Origin: Oscillospiraceae bacterium
GTDB taxonomy: Bacteria > Bacillota > Clostridia > Oscillospirales > Ruminococcaceae
NCBI GenBank assembly: GCA_017547525.1
Contig: JAFYPL010000026.1
Span: forward strand, 1-64,000
Direction: 5' to 3'
Length of the DNA: 64,000 nucleotides
The notes under the pieces were generated by a model. That model worked only from the letters and a program-made list of their open reading frames with translations, did not search any database and was not told the origin of the DNA. Made by a program: the position numbers and the translations under genes. Numbering within the stretch: the first letter of the stretch is position 1; each line of letters opens with the position of its first letter. Below are positions 1 to 8,048 of this stretch, in pieces.

Positions 1-4
1 ACTT

Positions 5-586
5 TTGGAGCAATCCAGTTTTGTGGGGACTGCCGTAAATTTTAAGTGGGACACTAAGAGTATCTCAAATGCCCATGTAGTCCATTCGGTGAAAAACCAA
101 AGGGACAAGGCTTTTAGTGTCAATGTTATATATGAGGGTGACCCGCTGGAGATTTTTACTGAACACAGCGGTGAAATCGTGCTGAAAAAATATTCCATGA
201 TGGCACAGCTGGCTGATTTCAGTGGACATTATGCTGACTGCCTGTATAAAGTCAGCGGCCTGTGCTGTGCGGTGTGTGATACCGACACGGTGATAGCCTT
301 TGGCGGGCCGGGCCGCAAAGAAGCCATAGGCAGCAATATTACAGGTGATATGGAAGAAATAATATCCTCCCGTATGTCTTACTTCAAGCAGTTTCCCGGC
401 GAGAAAAACCTGTACACACATCAGGGGGCACAGGCCGCTGTGGTGGGTGTGACACCTATAATTTCTTCCGGTGACTGTGCCGGAGTTATAGCGCTGCTGT
501 CAGAGGACGGCAGTACACTGACCGAAACACAGAAAAAACTGCTGGTTTTGACAGCCACTCTGCTGGCCGGCAACCTGGAAAACTGA
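5..586 (+). CDS. spoVT: SpoVT-like AbrB-family sporulation regulator, aberrant N terminus
   Basis: The protein from about residue 44 onward matches stage V sporulation protein T: the second half of the swapped-hairpin AbrB domain (EGDPLEIF, then GEIVLKKYS) followed by a GAF-like domain to residue 193. SpoVT is a forespore DNA-binding regulator of sigma-G genes. The usual first hairpin strand, with a DDLGRVVIPKEIRR-type motif, is not recognisable; 43 unrelated residues precede EGD. The TTG at position 5 is the first possible start and the frame is open to the window edge, so the true start may lie outside. It could be a diverged paralogue or a gene broken at its 5' end. The C-terminal assignment is firm; DNA binding is doubtful. 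Confidence 0.7.
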   Translation: MEQSSFVGTAVNFKWDTKSISNAHVVHSVKNQRDKAFSVNVIYEGDPLEIFTEHSGEIVLKKYSMMAQLADFSGHYADCLYKVSGLCCAVCDTDTVIAFGGPGRKEAIGSNITGDMEEIISSRMSYFKQFPGEKNLYTHQGAQAAVVGVTPIISSGDCAGVIALLSEDGSTLTETQKKLLVLTATLLAGNLEN

Positions 587-589
587 TGA

Positions 590-625
590 TAAAAAACGCC
601 TCCCGGAATGGGAGGCGTCTGTTAT
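590..625. terminator. bidirectional intrinsic terminator
   Basis: A 9-bp perfect stem (ACGCCTCCC/GGGAGGCGT, 596-618) with A residues before and T residues after it lies between the convergent spoVT-like gene and hpt, so it can serve both. Confidence 0.75.
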
Positions 626-649
626 TATTTTTAAGTACAAAACGGGATA

Positions 650-1204
650 TTATAAACCTCTGCTAGCCAGATATTCTGGGCTAACAACTGCCACGAATGG
701 AACATCGCGGTATTTTTCAAACAGGTCAAGACCGTAACCGAAAACGAATTTATCAGGAATTACTGTACCAACGTAGTCTGGTTCGAATTCAACTTTTCTT
801 CTGGATGGTTTGTCCAGCAGTGTGCAAGTTTTAACACTTTTTGGACCTTTGGACTGCAGGTGTTCAACAAGGAATTTCAGAGTGTTGCCGGAGTCAACAA
901 TGTCTTCCAGAATGAGGAAGTCACATTCTGCAAAGTCTGGTCTGTCAAAGTCAACCAGCATGTTAACTTCGCCGGAGAATTCAGTACCGTTACCGTAAGA
1001 TACTGTTCTGATGAATTCCATTTCGCATACTGTGTCCAGTTTTTTAGCCAGGTCGATTGTGAACATAATAGAACCTTTCAGCACAGAAACAAGAACCAGG
1101 TTTTTGTCAGCATAGTCACGGCTGATTTCCTGTGCAAGGCGTGTAACAATAACATCAAGTTCTTCTTCTGTAACGAGAACTTCATCGATAAGTGATTCGA
1201 GCAT
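650..1204 (-). CDS. hpt: hypoxanthine phosphoribosyltransferase
   Basis: A 184-residue cytoplasmic purine salvage enzyme that makes IMP or GMP from hypoxanthine or guanine and PRPP. The PRPP-binding loop is clear (LILEDIVDSGNTL, about residues 95-107), as is the upstream acidic region with VLKGSIMF, typical of the hexanucleotide-binding family. Length fits the bacterial family of about 180 residues. I place the start at MLESLID because a GGGGGAT-type ribosome binding site lies just upstream; an in-frame ATG 20 codons earlier has no such site. It is monocistronic, facing the spoVT-like gene. Confidence 0.93.
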   Translation of the reverse strand: MLESLIDEVLVTEEELDVIVTRLAQEISRDYADKNLVLVSVLKGSIMFTIDLAKKLDTVCEMEFIRTVSYGNGTEFSGEVNMLVDFDRPDFAECDFLILEDIVDSGNTLKFLVEHLQSKGPKSVKTCTLLDKPSRRKVEFEPDYVGTVIPDKFVFGYGLDLFEKYRDVPFVAVVSPEYLASRGL

Positions 1205-1353
1205 GATAATATCCCCCTGTAAATAATCTGTAAAATTTTGTGTTTTAAAATAATATATCTTCATATTTTAGCACAAAATTTTAATAAATCAAGTAAATTC
1301 GATAAATTATTTGCTATGAATTTACTGATTCATTTTACACGCAATAACAAAAT

Positions 1354-1380
1354 AAAAGGCACCGTATCGGTGCCTTTTTT
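1354..1380 (-). terminator. terminator of the UxaA-type operon
   Basis: GGCACCG/CGGTGCC stem (1358-1374) flanked by A and T runs directly after the stop of the minus-strand gene at 1383. Confidence 0.7.
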
Positions 1381-1382
1381 AT

Positions 1383-2561
1383 TTAAATCACAGGGCCCAG
1401 ACAGAAAATATCCATACTGCCGAAATAGCCCAGAGCTTCGTTTTTTGTCATTCTGCCGTTGAGTGTATCCAACAGCATTTCGAAAGCTTCTTCACCTACT
1501 TCGTCGATGCTTTTTTCGCCTGTAAGAATACGGCCTGCATTCAGGTCCATATCATGCTGCATTCTTTCATAAGTGTTTGGGTTACCGCATATTTTGATAA
1601 CCGGCATAGACGGGAAGCCCTGTGGCGCACCACGGCCAGTGGAGAACATCATAACCTGTGCGCCTGTGGCCGCCATACCTGTGAGAATTTCCGGTTCTCG
1701 GCCCGGAGTATCTTTTATCCACAGACCTTTGTGATCGGTAATCATTTCGGTATATTCCAGCACACCCTGAATAGGTCTGTGACCGGATTTCACAATGGCG
1801 CCCAGACTCTTTTCTTCTATACTGGACAGGCCACCGGCAATATTGCCCGGTGTAGGCTGACCGCCACGCATATCTTCACCGATAGACATGGCGCGTTTTT
1901 CCATTTCGTCCACTATTCTGTAAATTTTCTGTCCTACAGGGCCGTCTTCACCGCCTACTGCACGGCGGGCGAGGATGTGTTCACCGCCTAAAAACTCGGT
2001 AGTTTCACCAAAAACCACTGTGGCACCCAGATCCACCAGCTTATCCGCCACATAGCCGATAACACAGTTGGAGGCCATGCCGCTGGTAGCGTCAGAACCG
2101 CCGCATTTGATGGACATAACCAGATTTGAAATATCCACCGGTACTCGCTGTATACCGCTGATAGCCTGCACCAGACGCTGTGCCGCATCAATACCGGCCT
2201 GAATAGCACGGGAAGTACCACCCAGTTCCTGAATATGTATGATTTCCACCGGTTTGCCGGTAGCTTTGATTTCTTCGTATATACGCTGATGATCAGTGCC
2301 TTCACAACCCAGTGAAACAATAAGAGCAGCGCCTACGTTAGGACTCTGGCCCAGCCGGCTGAGCACGTCAGTAACTCTGGTCAGATCCAGTGGCAGCTGA
2401 CAGCAGCCCTGATGATGGAAATAGCCTATAGTCCCCTGTACCTGACGGCACACCGCCTGTGCAACGTCGTTGGCACATACCACACTAGGAATAACGGCTA
2501 CCAGATTACGCACGCCGTATTTTCCGTTTGGGCGTGGATAGCCCATAAATGTATATGACAT
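1383..2561 (-). CDS. uxaA: UxaA-family dehydratase, large (C-terminal) subunit
   Basis: This 392-residue protein corresponds to the catalytic C-terminal part of altronate/galactarate dehydratases (UxaA/GarD family), which dehydrate sugar acids to 2-keto-3-deoxy acids. Seen in the sequence: the YPRPNGKYGVRN opening, a HHQGCCQ Cys-containing motif near residue 52, and MSIKCGGSDATSG near residue 150, the usual metal or substrate binding loop. The small SAF-type subunit is encoded just upstream with a 9-nt gap, so the two form one enzyme. Start ATG follows a perfect AGGAGGT. The actual sugar acid cannot be told from sequence; no uronate pathway neighbours are present. Confidence 0.85.
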   Translation of the reverse strand: MSYTFMGYPRPNGKYGVRNLVAVIPSVVCANDVAQAVCRQVQGTIGYFHHQGCCQLPLDLTRVTDVLSRLGQSPNVGAALIVSLGCEGTDHQRIYEEIKATGKPVEIIHIQELGGTSRAIQAGIDAAQRLVQAISGIQRVPVDISNLVMSIKCGGSDATSGMASNCVIGYVADKLVDLGATVVFGETTEFLGGEHILARRAVGGEDGPVGQKIYRIVDEMEKRAMSIGEDMRGGQPTPGNIAGGLSSIEEKSLGAIVKSGHRPIQGVLEYTEMITDHKGLWIKDTPGREPEILTGMAATGAQVMMFSTGRGAPQGFPSMPVIKICGNPNTYERMQHDMDLNAGRILTGEKSIDEVGEEAFEMLLDTLNGRMTKNEALGYFGSMDIFCLGPVI

Positions 2562-2570
2562 AGTTACCTC

Positions 2571-2867
2571 CTATAAATCACCACGGCCACGCATGGCTTC
2601 CAGATTGTGTACGTGCACATAGTCACCTTTTTTGATAGGGCGGCTGGCACGGCCTATACTTTCACCGTATTTGATAATGCTTTCCCCTGCCTGTATGTCC
2701 TTTACAGCTATTTTATGGCCGTAAGGTACATCACCGCAGACTGTTATTGTTTCACTTATACCTTTTTTGTCACGCATTTCCACCTGCATGCCATCGGTAA
2801 CACCATTGGCAAAAATAGTGGCCACGTTATCCAGGTCATCAACTTTCAGAGCCAGTTTCAGTTCCAT
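2571..2867 (-). CDS. UxaA-family dehydratase, small SAF-domain subunit
   Basis: A 98-residue protein matching the N-terminal SAF domain of altronate dehydratase, which in many Proteobacteria is fused to the large domain. Motifs seen are VCGDVPYGHKIAV and SIIKYGESIGRA, then PIKKGDYVHVHNL near the C terminus. It is first in a two-gene operon with the large subunit. A GGGGGAAAAGG stretch precedes the ATG. It probably contributes to sugar-acid binding in the complex. Confidence 0.85.
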   Translation of the reverse strand: MELKLALKVDDLDNVATIFANGVTDGMQVEMRDKKGISETITVCGDVPYGHKIAVKDIQAGESIIKYGESIGRASRPIKKGDYVHVHNLEAMRGRGDL

Positions 2868-2940
2868 CCTTTTCCCCCTGTAGCATGTATGTTATTATTA
2901 CTTTAATTATAAATAATGCCATGGTAAATTACAATAAAAA

Positions 2941-2969
2941 TTGTACAAGAACAGAATATATGGTATACT
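2941..2969 (+). promoter_or_regulatory. sigma-A promoter of the HAD phosphatase gene
   Basis: TTGTAC (2941-2946), 17-nt spacer and TATACT (2964-2969) sit 31 nt before the start codon, in the divergent space with the UxaA operon. Confidence 0.6.
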
Positions 2970-3000
2970 GAAAAAAATTACAGAAACCGGAGATTCATCT

Positions 3001-3804
3001 ATGATAAAACTGATAGCCACAGACCTGGACGGCACACTGATAAACGGTATAACCCGTGCAATACCACAAGATCTGGAAGAGGTGTGGGACAGACTGAACG
3101 AAAAAGGAATAGTTCTTCTGGCTGCATCCGGCCGTGACTACAACGGTGCTGCACAGTTTTTTGGCCCTATGGCCGAAAAAATGATGTTTATCTGCGACAA
3201 TGGTGCAAACATCTATGACAAAGGCAGACTGCTGGAAACTCACAGCATCAGCCGTGAAAATGTACACCGACTGCTGGACATGATAGCAAAAATAGATAAT
3301 GCTGACCCTATGCTGTGCGGTATGAAAGGCACATACGTAACTGCAGGCTGTCCTGCATTCATGAAAAAGATGTCCAAACACTATTCACCGCTGACATGGG
3401 TGGACAACCTGTATGAAATAGATGATGAAATTTTCAAAGTGTCTGTTTACGACGCTACAGGCGACATAAAAGGCCATACATACGAACCACTGGTGCAGCA
3501 GACAGGCGATGATTTTACCATTCATATGTCTGCAAACATCTGGGTGGATATTATGGATACTGCCGCAGACAAAGGCATCGCCCTGAATCAGGTTCAGTCC
3601 ATGCTGAAAGTAACAAAAGAAGAAACCATGGCTTTCGGCGACTTTTACAATGACATCCCTCTGCTGGATCAGGCCGGATTTGCTTTTGTAATGGCAAACG
3701 GCACTGACGATATGAAGGCAAGATATCCATATCAGGCCGCCAGCAACAATGAAGACGGCGTGACAAAAGCTATAAAAGAATGGGTACTGGATAAACAGGA
3801 CTAA
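3001..3804 (+). CDS. Cof-type HAD-IIB family phosphatase
   Basis: A 267-residue cytoplasmic HAD hydrolase of the Cof/YidA type. Motif I is DLDGTL near the N terminus, motif II lies in LLAASGR, and the conserved Lys plus motif III are in KEETMAFGDFYNDIPLL near the C terminus, with a cap domain between. These enzymes hydrolyse sugar phosphates, FMN and similar small phosphates; the substrate cannot be predicted. The start is the ATG at 3001, close behind the promoter and with a CCGGAG site; an upstream in-frame ATG overlaps the promoter. It ends at a strong terminator. Confidence 0.9.
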   Translation: MIKLIATDLDGTLINGITRAIPQDLEEVWDRLNEKGIVLLAASGRDYNGAAQFFGPMAEKMMFICDNGANIYDKGRLLETHSISRENVHRLLDMIAKIDNADPMLCGMKGTYVTAGCPAFMKKMSKHYSPLTWVDNLYEIDDEIFKVSVYDATGDIKGHTYEPLVQQTGDDFTIHMSANIWVDIMDTAADKGIALNQVQSMLKVTKEETMAFGDFYNDIPLLDQAGFAFVMANGTDDMKARYPYQAASNNEDGVTKAIKEWVLDKQD

Positions 3805-3820
3805 TCCATATTACATAATG

Positions 3821-3846
3821 AAAACCACCCCTGAGGGTGGTTTTTG
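3821..3846 (+). terminator. terminator of HAD gene
   Basis: AACCACCC/GGGTGGTT stem followed by a T run, 17 nt after the stop codon. Confidence 0.75.
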
Positions 3847-3870
3847 TGCTCTTATTATCAAAAAACATAT

Positions 3871-3903
3871 AAAAAGAAAGAGAGTGGTAGCTCTCTTTCT
3901 TTT
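3871..3903 (-). terminator. terminator of nrdD operon
   Basis: AGAAAGAGAG/CTCTCTTTCT stem with A-rich left flank (T run on the minus strand), about 60 nt after the minus-strand nrd genes. A weaker hairpin (AAACTCT/AGAGTTT) lies between. Confidence 0.65.
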
Positions 3904-3965
3904 CACGAAACCAAATATAAACTCTACTCTCAACCAGAGTTTTATTTATATTAATTATATCACAA

Positions 3966-4142
3966 TCAGGCCTTTTTTTCAACCTGTTTTGCTACTGTGT
4001 GTTTTACACGCTGACTTTCTTCTGCACGTTTTGCATCGTTGAAACGGTCAACTGTGCCTACAAGATAACCTGTGATACGGCGGATTCTTTCAAATTTTAC
4101 GCCTTCGCCTACAAGGCCTGTTTCTGGATTGTAGTTTGCCAT
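3966..4142 (-). CDS. nrdD: separately encoded glycyl-radical C-terminal segment of class III ribonucleotide reductase
   Basis: A 58-residue protein that carries the motif RRITGYLVGTVDRFNDAKRA. In ordinary NrdD proteins this motif, with the radical-bearing Gly in the ITGYL loop, is the extreme C terminus of one long chain. Here the 773-residue upstream gene stops before it, and this gene restarts 17 nt later behind a perfect AGGAGGT. It should supply the radical Gly in trans to the large subunit after activation by an NrdG enzyme, which is not in the window. Both reading frames are clean and have their own signals, so a split gene is more likely than a sequencing error. Confidence 0.85.
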   Translation of the reverse strand: MANYNPETGLVGEGVKFERIRRITGYLVGTVDRFNDAKRAEESQRVKHTVAKQVEKKA

Positions 4143-4159
4143 ATTTTGTTACCTCCTGT

Positions 4160-6481
4160 TTATACTAATGGGTTTGGGATTCTGTCAGCTTCTTCTGCAG
4201 GGTTACCACACTGGCCCAGTGTAGCAGCATTCAGGTGTTTGTACAGGCCCAGTTTCTGCAGTTTTTCCAGCGGAACGCCTTCACCGTCACGTCTGCCACA
4301 ACGTGGACAAACATCGCCGATAATGCCGTTGTAGCCGCATACAGGGTCACGGTCTACAGGGTGGTTGATAGCACCGTAGCCGATACCGTATTCTTTCATA
4401 GCACGTACAACTGCTTCGAATGCTTCCAGGTTCTGGCTTACGTCACCGTCCAGCTCCACGTATGTGATGTGGCCGGCATTTGTGAACGCGTGGTAAGGTG
4501 CTTCCAGACGGATTTTGTCAAATGCGCTGATAGGGAATGCTACAGGCACGTGGAAGCTGTTTGTATAGTAATCTTTATCTGTAACGCCTGGAATAAGACC
4601 AAAACGTTTTTTGTCCATTCTTACGAAACGGCCGGAAAGACCTTCCGCAGGTGTAGCCAGCAGGGAGAAGTTGAGGCCAGTTTTGTCGCACATGTCGTCT
4701 ACAACTTTTTTCATGAAGCCTACAATTTCTTTACCTTTTTCCTGATATTCTTCACCTTCGCCATGGTGGTGGCCGTACAGGGCTGTCAGTGTTTCTGCCA
4801 GACCGATAAAGCCGATGGACAGTGTGCCGTGTTTCAGTACTTCGCCTACTTCATCATCCGGGCCCAGTTTTTCACTGCCCAGCCATACACCCTGACCCAT
4901 CAGGAATGGGAAGTTACGTACTTTTTTCTTTCTCTGGATAGCGAAACGGTCCAGCAGCTGTTTGCCGCACAGGTCCATGTATTTTTTCAGATTGCGGTAG
5001 AATTCTTCTTCATCACTCTGTGCTTCGATAGCAAGTCTTGGCAGATTGATAGATGTGAAGGACAGGTTACCACGGGAATATGTGATTTCATTGTTTTTAT
5101 CAAAGTTATTTGCTACAACACGTGTACGGCAACCCATGTAACCGATTTCTGTTCTTACATCATCAGGGTTGTAGTACTGCATATTGAATGGTGCATCCTG
5201 GAATGAGAAGTTAGGGAACAGACGTTTTGCACTTACTTTGATAGCCAGCTGGAACAGGTCATAGTTAGGTTCGCCCGGATTGTAGTTGATACCTTCTTTT
5301 ACGCGGAAAATCTGGATAGGGAAAATAGGTGTTTCACCATGGCCCAGACCAGCGTCTGTAGCCAGCAGAACATTTTTCATAACCATTCTGCCTTCTGGGG
5401 AAGTATCCATACCATAGTTGATGGATGAGAATGGTGTCTGTGCGCCGGCACGGGAATGCATTGTATTCAGATTGTGAATCAGCGCTTCCATAGCCTGATA
5501 TGTAGCTTTATCTGTTTCTTTTTCTGCTTTTTTCACTGCGAAAGCCTGTGCTTTTTCAGACAGTGCTTTGTCACCTGTCAGTTTTTCCAGTGCAGCCAGT
5601 TCCAGTGCCATATATTCGCTGTCAGTGTCCAGCTGTGGCATTCTGCCACAGGATTCTGTGATTTCGTAAGAAGCAGCTTTTATTGCTTCGTATTCTGTTT
5701 CACAGCCCTGGATTTCCAGATATTTTGCCAGATTCTGCAGATAGAGTTTTCGGTATGTTTTTCTTACACCGTCTGCCAGGCCATAGTCAAAGTTTACGAT
5801 ACTCTGACCGCCGTGCTGGTCGTTCTGGTTGGACTGGATAGCAATACATGCCAGTGCAGAGTAGCTGGCGATATCGTTTGGTTCACGGAGATAACCATGA
5901 CCTGTGGAGAAACCGCCTTTGAACAGGGATTTGATATCTATCTGTGTACAGGTAGTTGTCAGTGCATAAAAATCAAAGTCATGAATATGGATGTAGCCGT
6001 CTTTGTGTGCCCGTGCATGGTCTGGACTGAGAAGGAATTTCAGGTAGTAATCCTTTGCACCTTCAGAACCATATTTCAGCATGGTACCCATTGAAGTGTC
6101 ACCGTCAACGTTGGCGTTTTCACGTTTTACGTCACTGTTGAGAGCATCTGAGAATGTGATTTCGTCGAAAATCTTCATCAGACTGGTGTTTCTTTCACGG
6201 ATATTGTTTCTGGACGCACGATAAAGAATATATCTTTTGGCTACAGAGTCAAAACCGGCTTTCATCAGTTCGATTTCCACCTGGTCCTGTATTTCTTCAA
6301 CCGTAGGTGTGATATTGTTACCTTTATCGCTGAAGTGTCTTTCTACATTCAGTGCGATTTCATCTGCTTTCACAAAATCAGGTCTGCCGTCAGCTTCCAT
6401 AGCTTTCAGGATAGCCATTTTGATTTTGGATATGTCATACATAACCACGCGACCGTCGCGTTTGATGATACCGTTTAACAT
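4160..6481 (-). CDS. nrdD: anaerobic (class III) ribonucleoside-triphosphate reductase, main chain
   Basis: A 773-residue oxygen-sensitive reductase that makes dNTPs from NTPs. An N-terminal ATP-cone (RDGRVVMYDISKI, first 100 residues) gives allosteric control; the barrel follows, with the HIHDFDFYA and NLSFTSINLPRLA motifs, then a C-terminal zinc-site region with VCGYNGIIGDVCPRCGRRD. The chain ends about 30 residues after that and lacks the RITGY glycyl-radical loop, which is on the next gene. Two NrdR-type boxes lie upstream. Function is certain at family level; how the two chains assemble is inferred. Confidence 0.95.
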   Translation of the reverse strand: MLNGIIKRDGRVVMYDISKIKMAILKAMEADGRPDFVKADEIALNVERHFSDKGNNITPTVEEIQDQVEIELMKAGFDSVAKRYILYRASRNNIRERNTSLMKIFDEITFSDALNSDVKRENANVDGDTSMGTMLKYGSEGAKDYYLKFLLSPDHARAHKDGYIHIHDFDFYALTTTCTQIDIKSLFKGGFSTGHGYLREPNDIASYSALACIAIQSNQNDQHGGQSIVNFDYGLADGVRKTYRKLYLQNLAKYLEIQGCETEYEAIKAASYEITESCGRMPQLDTDSEYMALELAALEKLTGDKALSEKAQAFAVKKAEKETDKATYQAMEALIHNLNTMHSRAGAQTPFSSINYGMDTSPEGRMVMKNVLLATDAGLGHGETPIFPIQIFRVKEGINYNPGEPNYDLFQLAIKVSAKRLFPNFSFQDAPFNMQYYNPDDVRTEIGYMGCRTRVVANNFDKNNEITYSRGNLSFTSINLPRLAIEAQSDEEEFYRNLKKYMDLCGKQLLDRFAIQRKKKVRNFPFLMGQGVWLGSEKLGPDDEVGEVLKHGTLSIGFIGLAETLTALYGHHHGEGEEYQEKGKEIVGFMKKVVDDMCDKTGLNFSLLATPAEGLSGRFVRMDKKRFGLIPGVTDKDYYTNSFHVPVAFPISAFDKIRLEAPYHAFTNAGHITYVELDGDVSQNLEAFEAVVRAMKEYGIGYGAINHPVDRDPVCGYNGIIGDVCPRCGRRDGEGVPLEKLQKLGLYKHLNAATLGQCGNPAEEADRIPNPLV

Positions 6482-6509
6482 TATATATCTCCAATTCTTT
6501 ATTTTATAC

Positions 6510-6552
6510 CAATATATTGTTGTAACAATTATTATACACTTACTATATATTG
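6510..6552 (-). promoter_or_regulatory. paired NrdR-type boxes upstream of nrdD
   Basis: CAATATATTG (6510-6519) and CTATATATTGTGT (6543-6555) match the core of the NrdR box consensus, CwAtATaTwGtgt. They are 33 nt apart, about three helical turns, as is usual for pairs bound by the NrdR repressor. They lie 29-75 nt before the nrdD start codon. The remainder of the 272-nt gap to the CDF gene is AT-rich and carries only that gene's terminator. Confidence 0.7.
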
Positions 6553-6711
6553 TGTGTCAAACAAATAAAATTGTATACTTTCACAAAAAAGAATGTAAAA
6601 GTTCTATACTATTTCCGCTAAAAAAGTAATGTTTAGTATTGCAGTACAAATTTCATCTTTTTTATTGTTGAATATATATATCTGTTGCACAAATAAATAA
6701 AAACATAAAAA

Positions 6712-6745
6712 ATACAGCCTGTATAAAAACAGGCTGTATGGTTTT
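6712..6745 (-). terminator. terminator of CDF transporter gene
   Basis: ATACAGCCTGT/ACAGGCTGTAT stem of 11 bp with A/T runs on both sides, just after the minus-strand stop. Confidence 0.75.
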
Positions 6746-6753
6746 TTCATATT

Positions 6754-7926
6754 TTATGAGTAGGCATGATCGATTTTCACCACTGCACGATACTGGCCGT
6801 TTTCCATGGCAGAAATATTTTCTTTTGCCATATGTGCCACCTGACTGTCAGAGTATTTATAACCGAAAGGCACCACTATATCGTAAATAATATTTGTATG
6901 TGTAGGGCCGGACACCATACGGAAATCGTGGATAGAAGTATCTTCACCCAGAAGTTCATTCATACGCCGTGCCACCGCCATACGCAGTTTCACTACTGTT
7001 TCATTGTTCATATCTACAGGGTCCATGTGGATTGTTGCTTCACAGTTCAATTTTTCTTTCAGTTCATCTTCGATATTGTCAATCATATCGTGGGTTTCCA
7101 GAATACCCCGCTGGCTGCTTACTTCAGCATGCAGTGTAATCATCAGACGACCCGGGCCGTAATCGTGCACCACAAGGTCATGTACACCCAGAACTTCCGG
7201 ATGGTCCATAACAATGGCATAGATATCATTTACCAGTTCTTCATCCGGTTTCTGACCCAGAAGAGGTGCAATAGTGTCTTTTGCCGCTTCGATACCGGCA
7301 CGCAGAATAAACACAGAAATAAGCAGACCGCACCAGCCATCAATAAGCAGACCTGTGAAATGGCCTACAACAGCTGCTATCAGTACAACTGTTGTGGAAA
7401 CACAGTCACTGATACAGTCAGCGCCTGTAGCTTTCATAGCGGCAGAGTTGATCTTATTGCCTATGCTGTTATTATACATACCCATATACAGTTTCACAAC
7501 TATGGAAACCACCAGAATACCCATAGACAGCAGACTGAATTCCACAGCCTGTGGGTTGCGGATTTTATCCACAGAGGATGTGGCCAGTTCCCAGCCCATC
7601 AGCAGGATAGCCATAGAAACTACCAGACCAGACAAGTATTCTATACGGCCGTGGCCGAAAGGATGGTCAGGGTCCGGTTTCTGTGAAGCCAGTTTGAACC
7701 CCAGCAGTGTGATTACTGATGAACCTGCGTCAGACAGGTTATTGAATGCGTCAGCTGTGATGGATACTGATTTGCTGATAGTGCCTGCAAAGAATTTGCC
7801 CGCAAAAAGTGCCACATTCAACAGGATACCCACCACACTGCACAGCATGCCGTAGGCTGAACGCACCTGTGGGTCGTTTACATTGTCTGAATCTTTAATA
7901 AATATTTTAGCCAGTGCTTTTACCAC
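6754..7926 (-). CDS. cation diffusion facilitator family metal transporter
   Basis: A 390-residue inner-membrane metal/proton antiporter. Six helices span about residues 30-220, with the metal-site motifs SITADAFNNLSDAGSS in helix 2 and ATGADCISDCVSTTVV in helix 5, and GHGRIEYLSG between. A cytoplasmic C-terminal domain follows (VHDYGPGRLMITLHAEV, IHMDPVD), so it is a full-length CDF with an extended tail. The likely cargo is Zn, Fe or Mn. I choose the GTG start because GGAGG lies 8 nt upstream; ATGs further up have no ribosome binding site. Confidence 0.9.
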   Translation of the reverse strand: MVKALAKIFIKDSDNVNDPQVRSAYGMLCSVVGILLNVALFAGKFFAGTISKSVSITADAFNNLSDAGSSVITLLGFKLASQKPDPDHPFGHGRIEYLSGLVVSMAILLMGWELATSSVDKIRNPQAVEFSLLSMGILVVSIVVKLYMGMYNNSIGNKINSAAMKATGADCISDCVSTTVVLIAAVVGHFTGLLIDGWCGLLISVFILRAGIEAAKDTIAPLLGQKPDEELVNDIYAIVMDHPEVLGVHDLVVHDYGPGRLMITLHAEVSSQRGILETHDMIDNIEDELKEKLNCEATIHMDPVDMNNETVVKLRMAVARRMNELLGEDTSIHDFRMVSGPTHTNIIYDIVVPFGYKYSDSQVAHMAKENISAMENGQYRAVVKIDHAYS

Positions 7927-8010
7927 TGTTATTTCCTCCGTAATATACTTTTTATTGTCAATAACTTTACACATTATACAATAATTGACAATCCTATTCA
8001 ATACAATAAT

Positions 8011-8036
8011 GCCGGGGAAGCATTACTTCCCCGGCC
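8011..8036 (-). terminator. terminator of peptidase gene
   Basis: GCCGGGGAAG/CTTCCCCGGC-type stem with 6-nt loop directly after the minus-strand stop at 8049; the T tract on that side is short, and the plus-strand side has a better T run. Confidence 0.6.
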
Positions 8037-8048
8037 TGGTTTTTGTTT

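Noticed and set aside
4235..5206. 323-codon plus-strand open frame inside nrdD
   Set aside because: Antisense shadow of a strongly conserved enzyme, with odd composition and no ribosome binding site.
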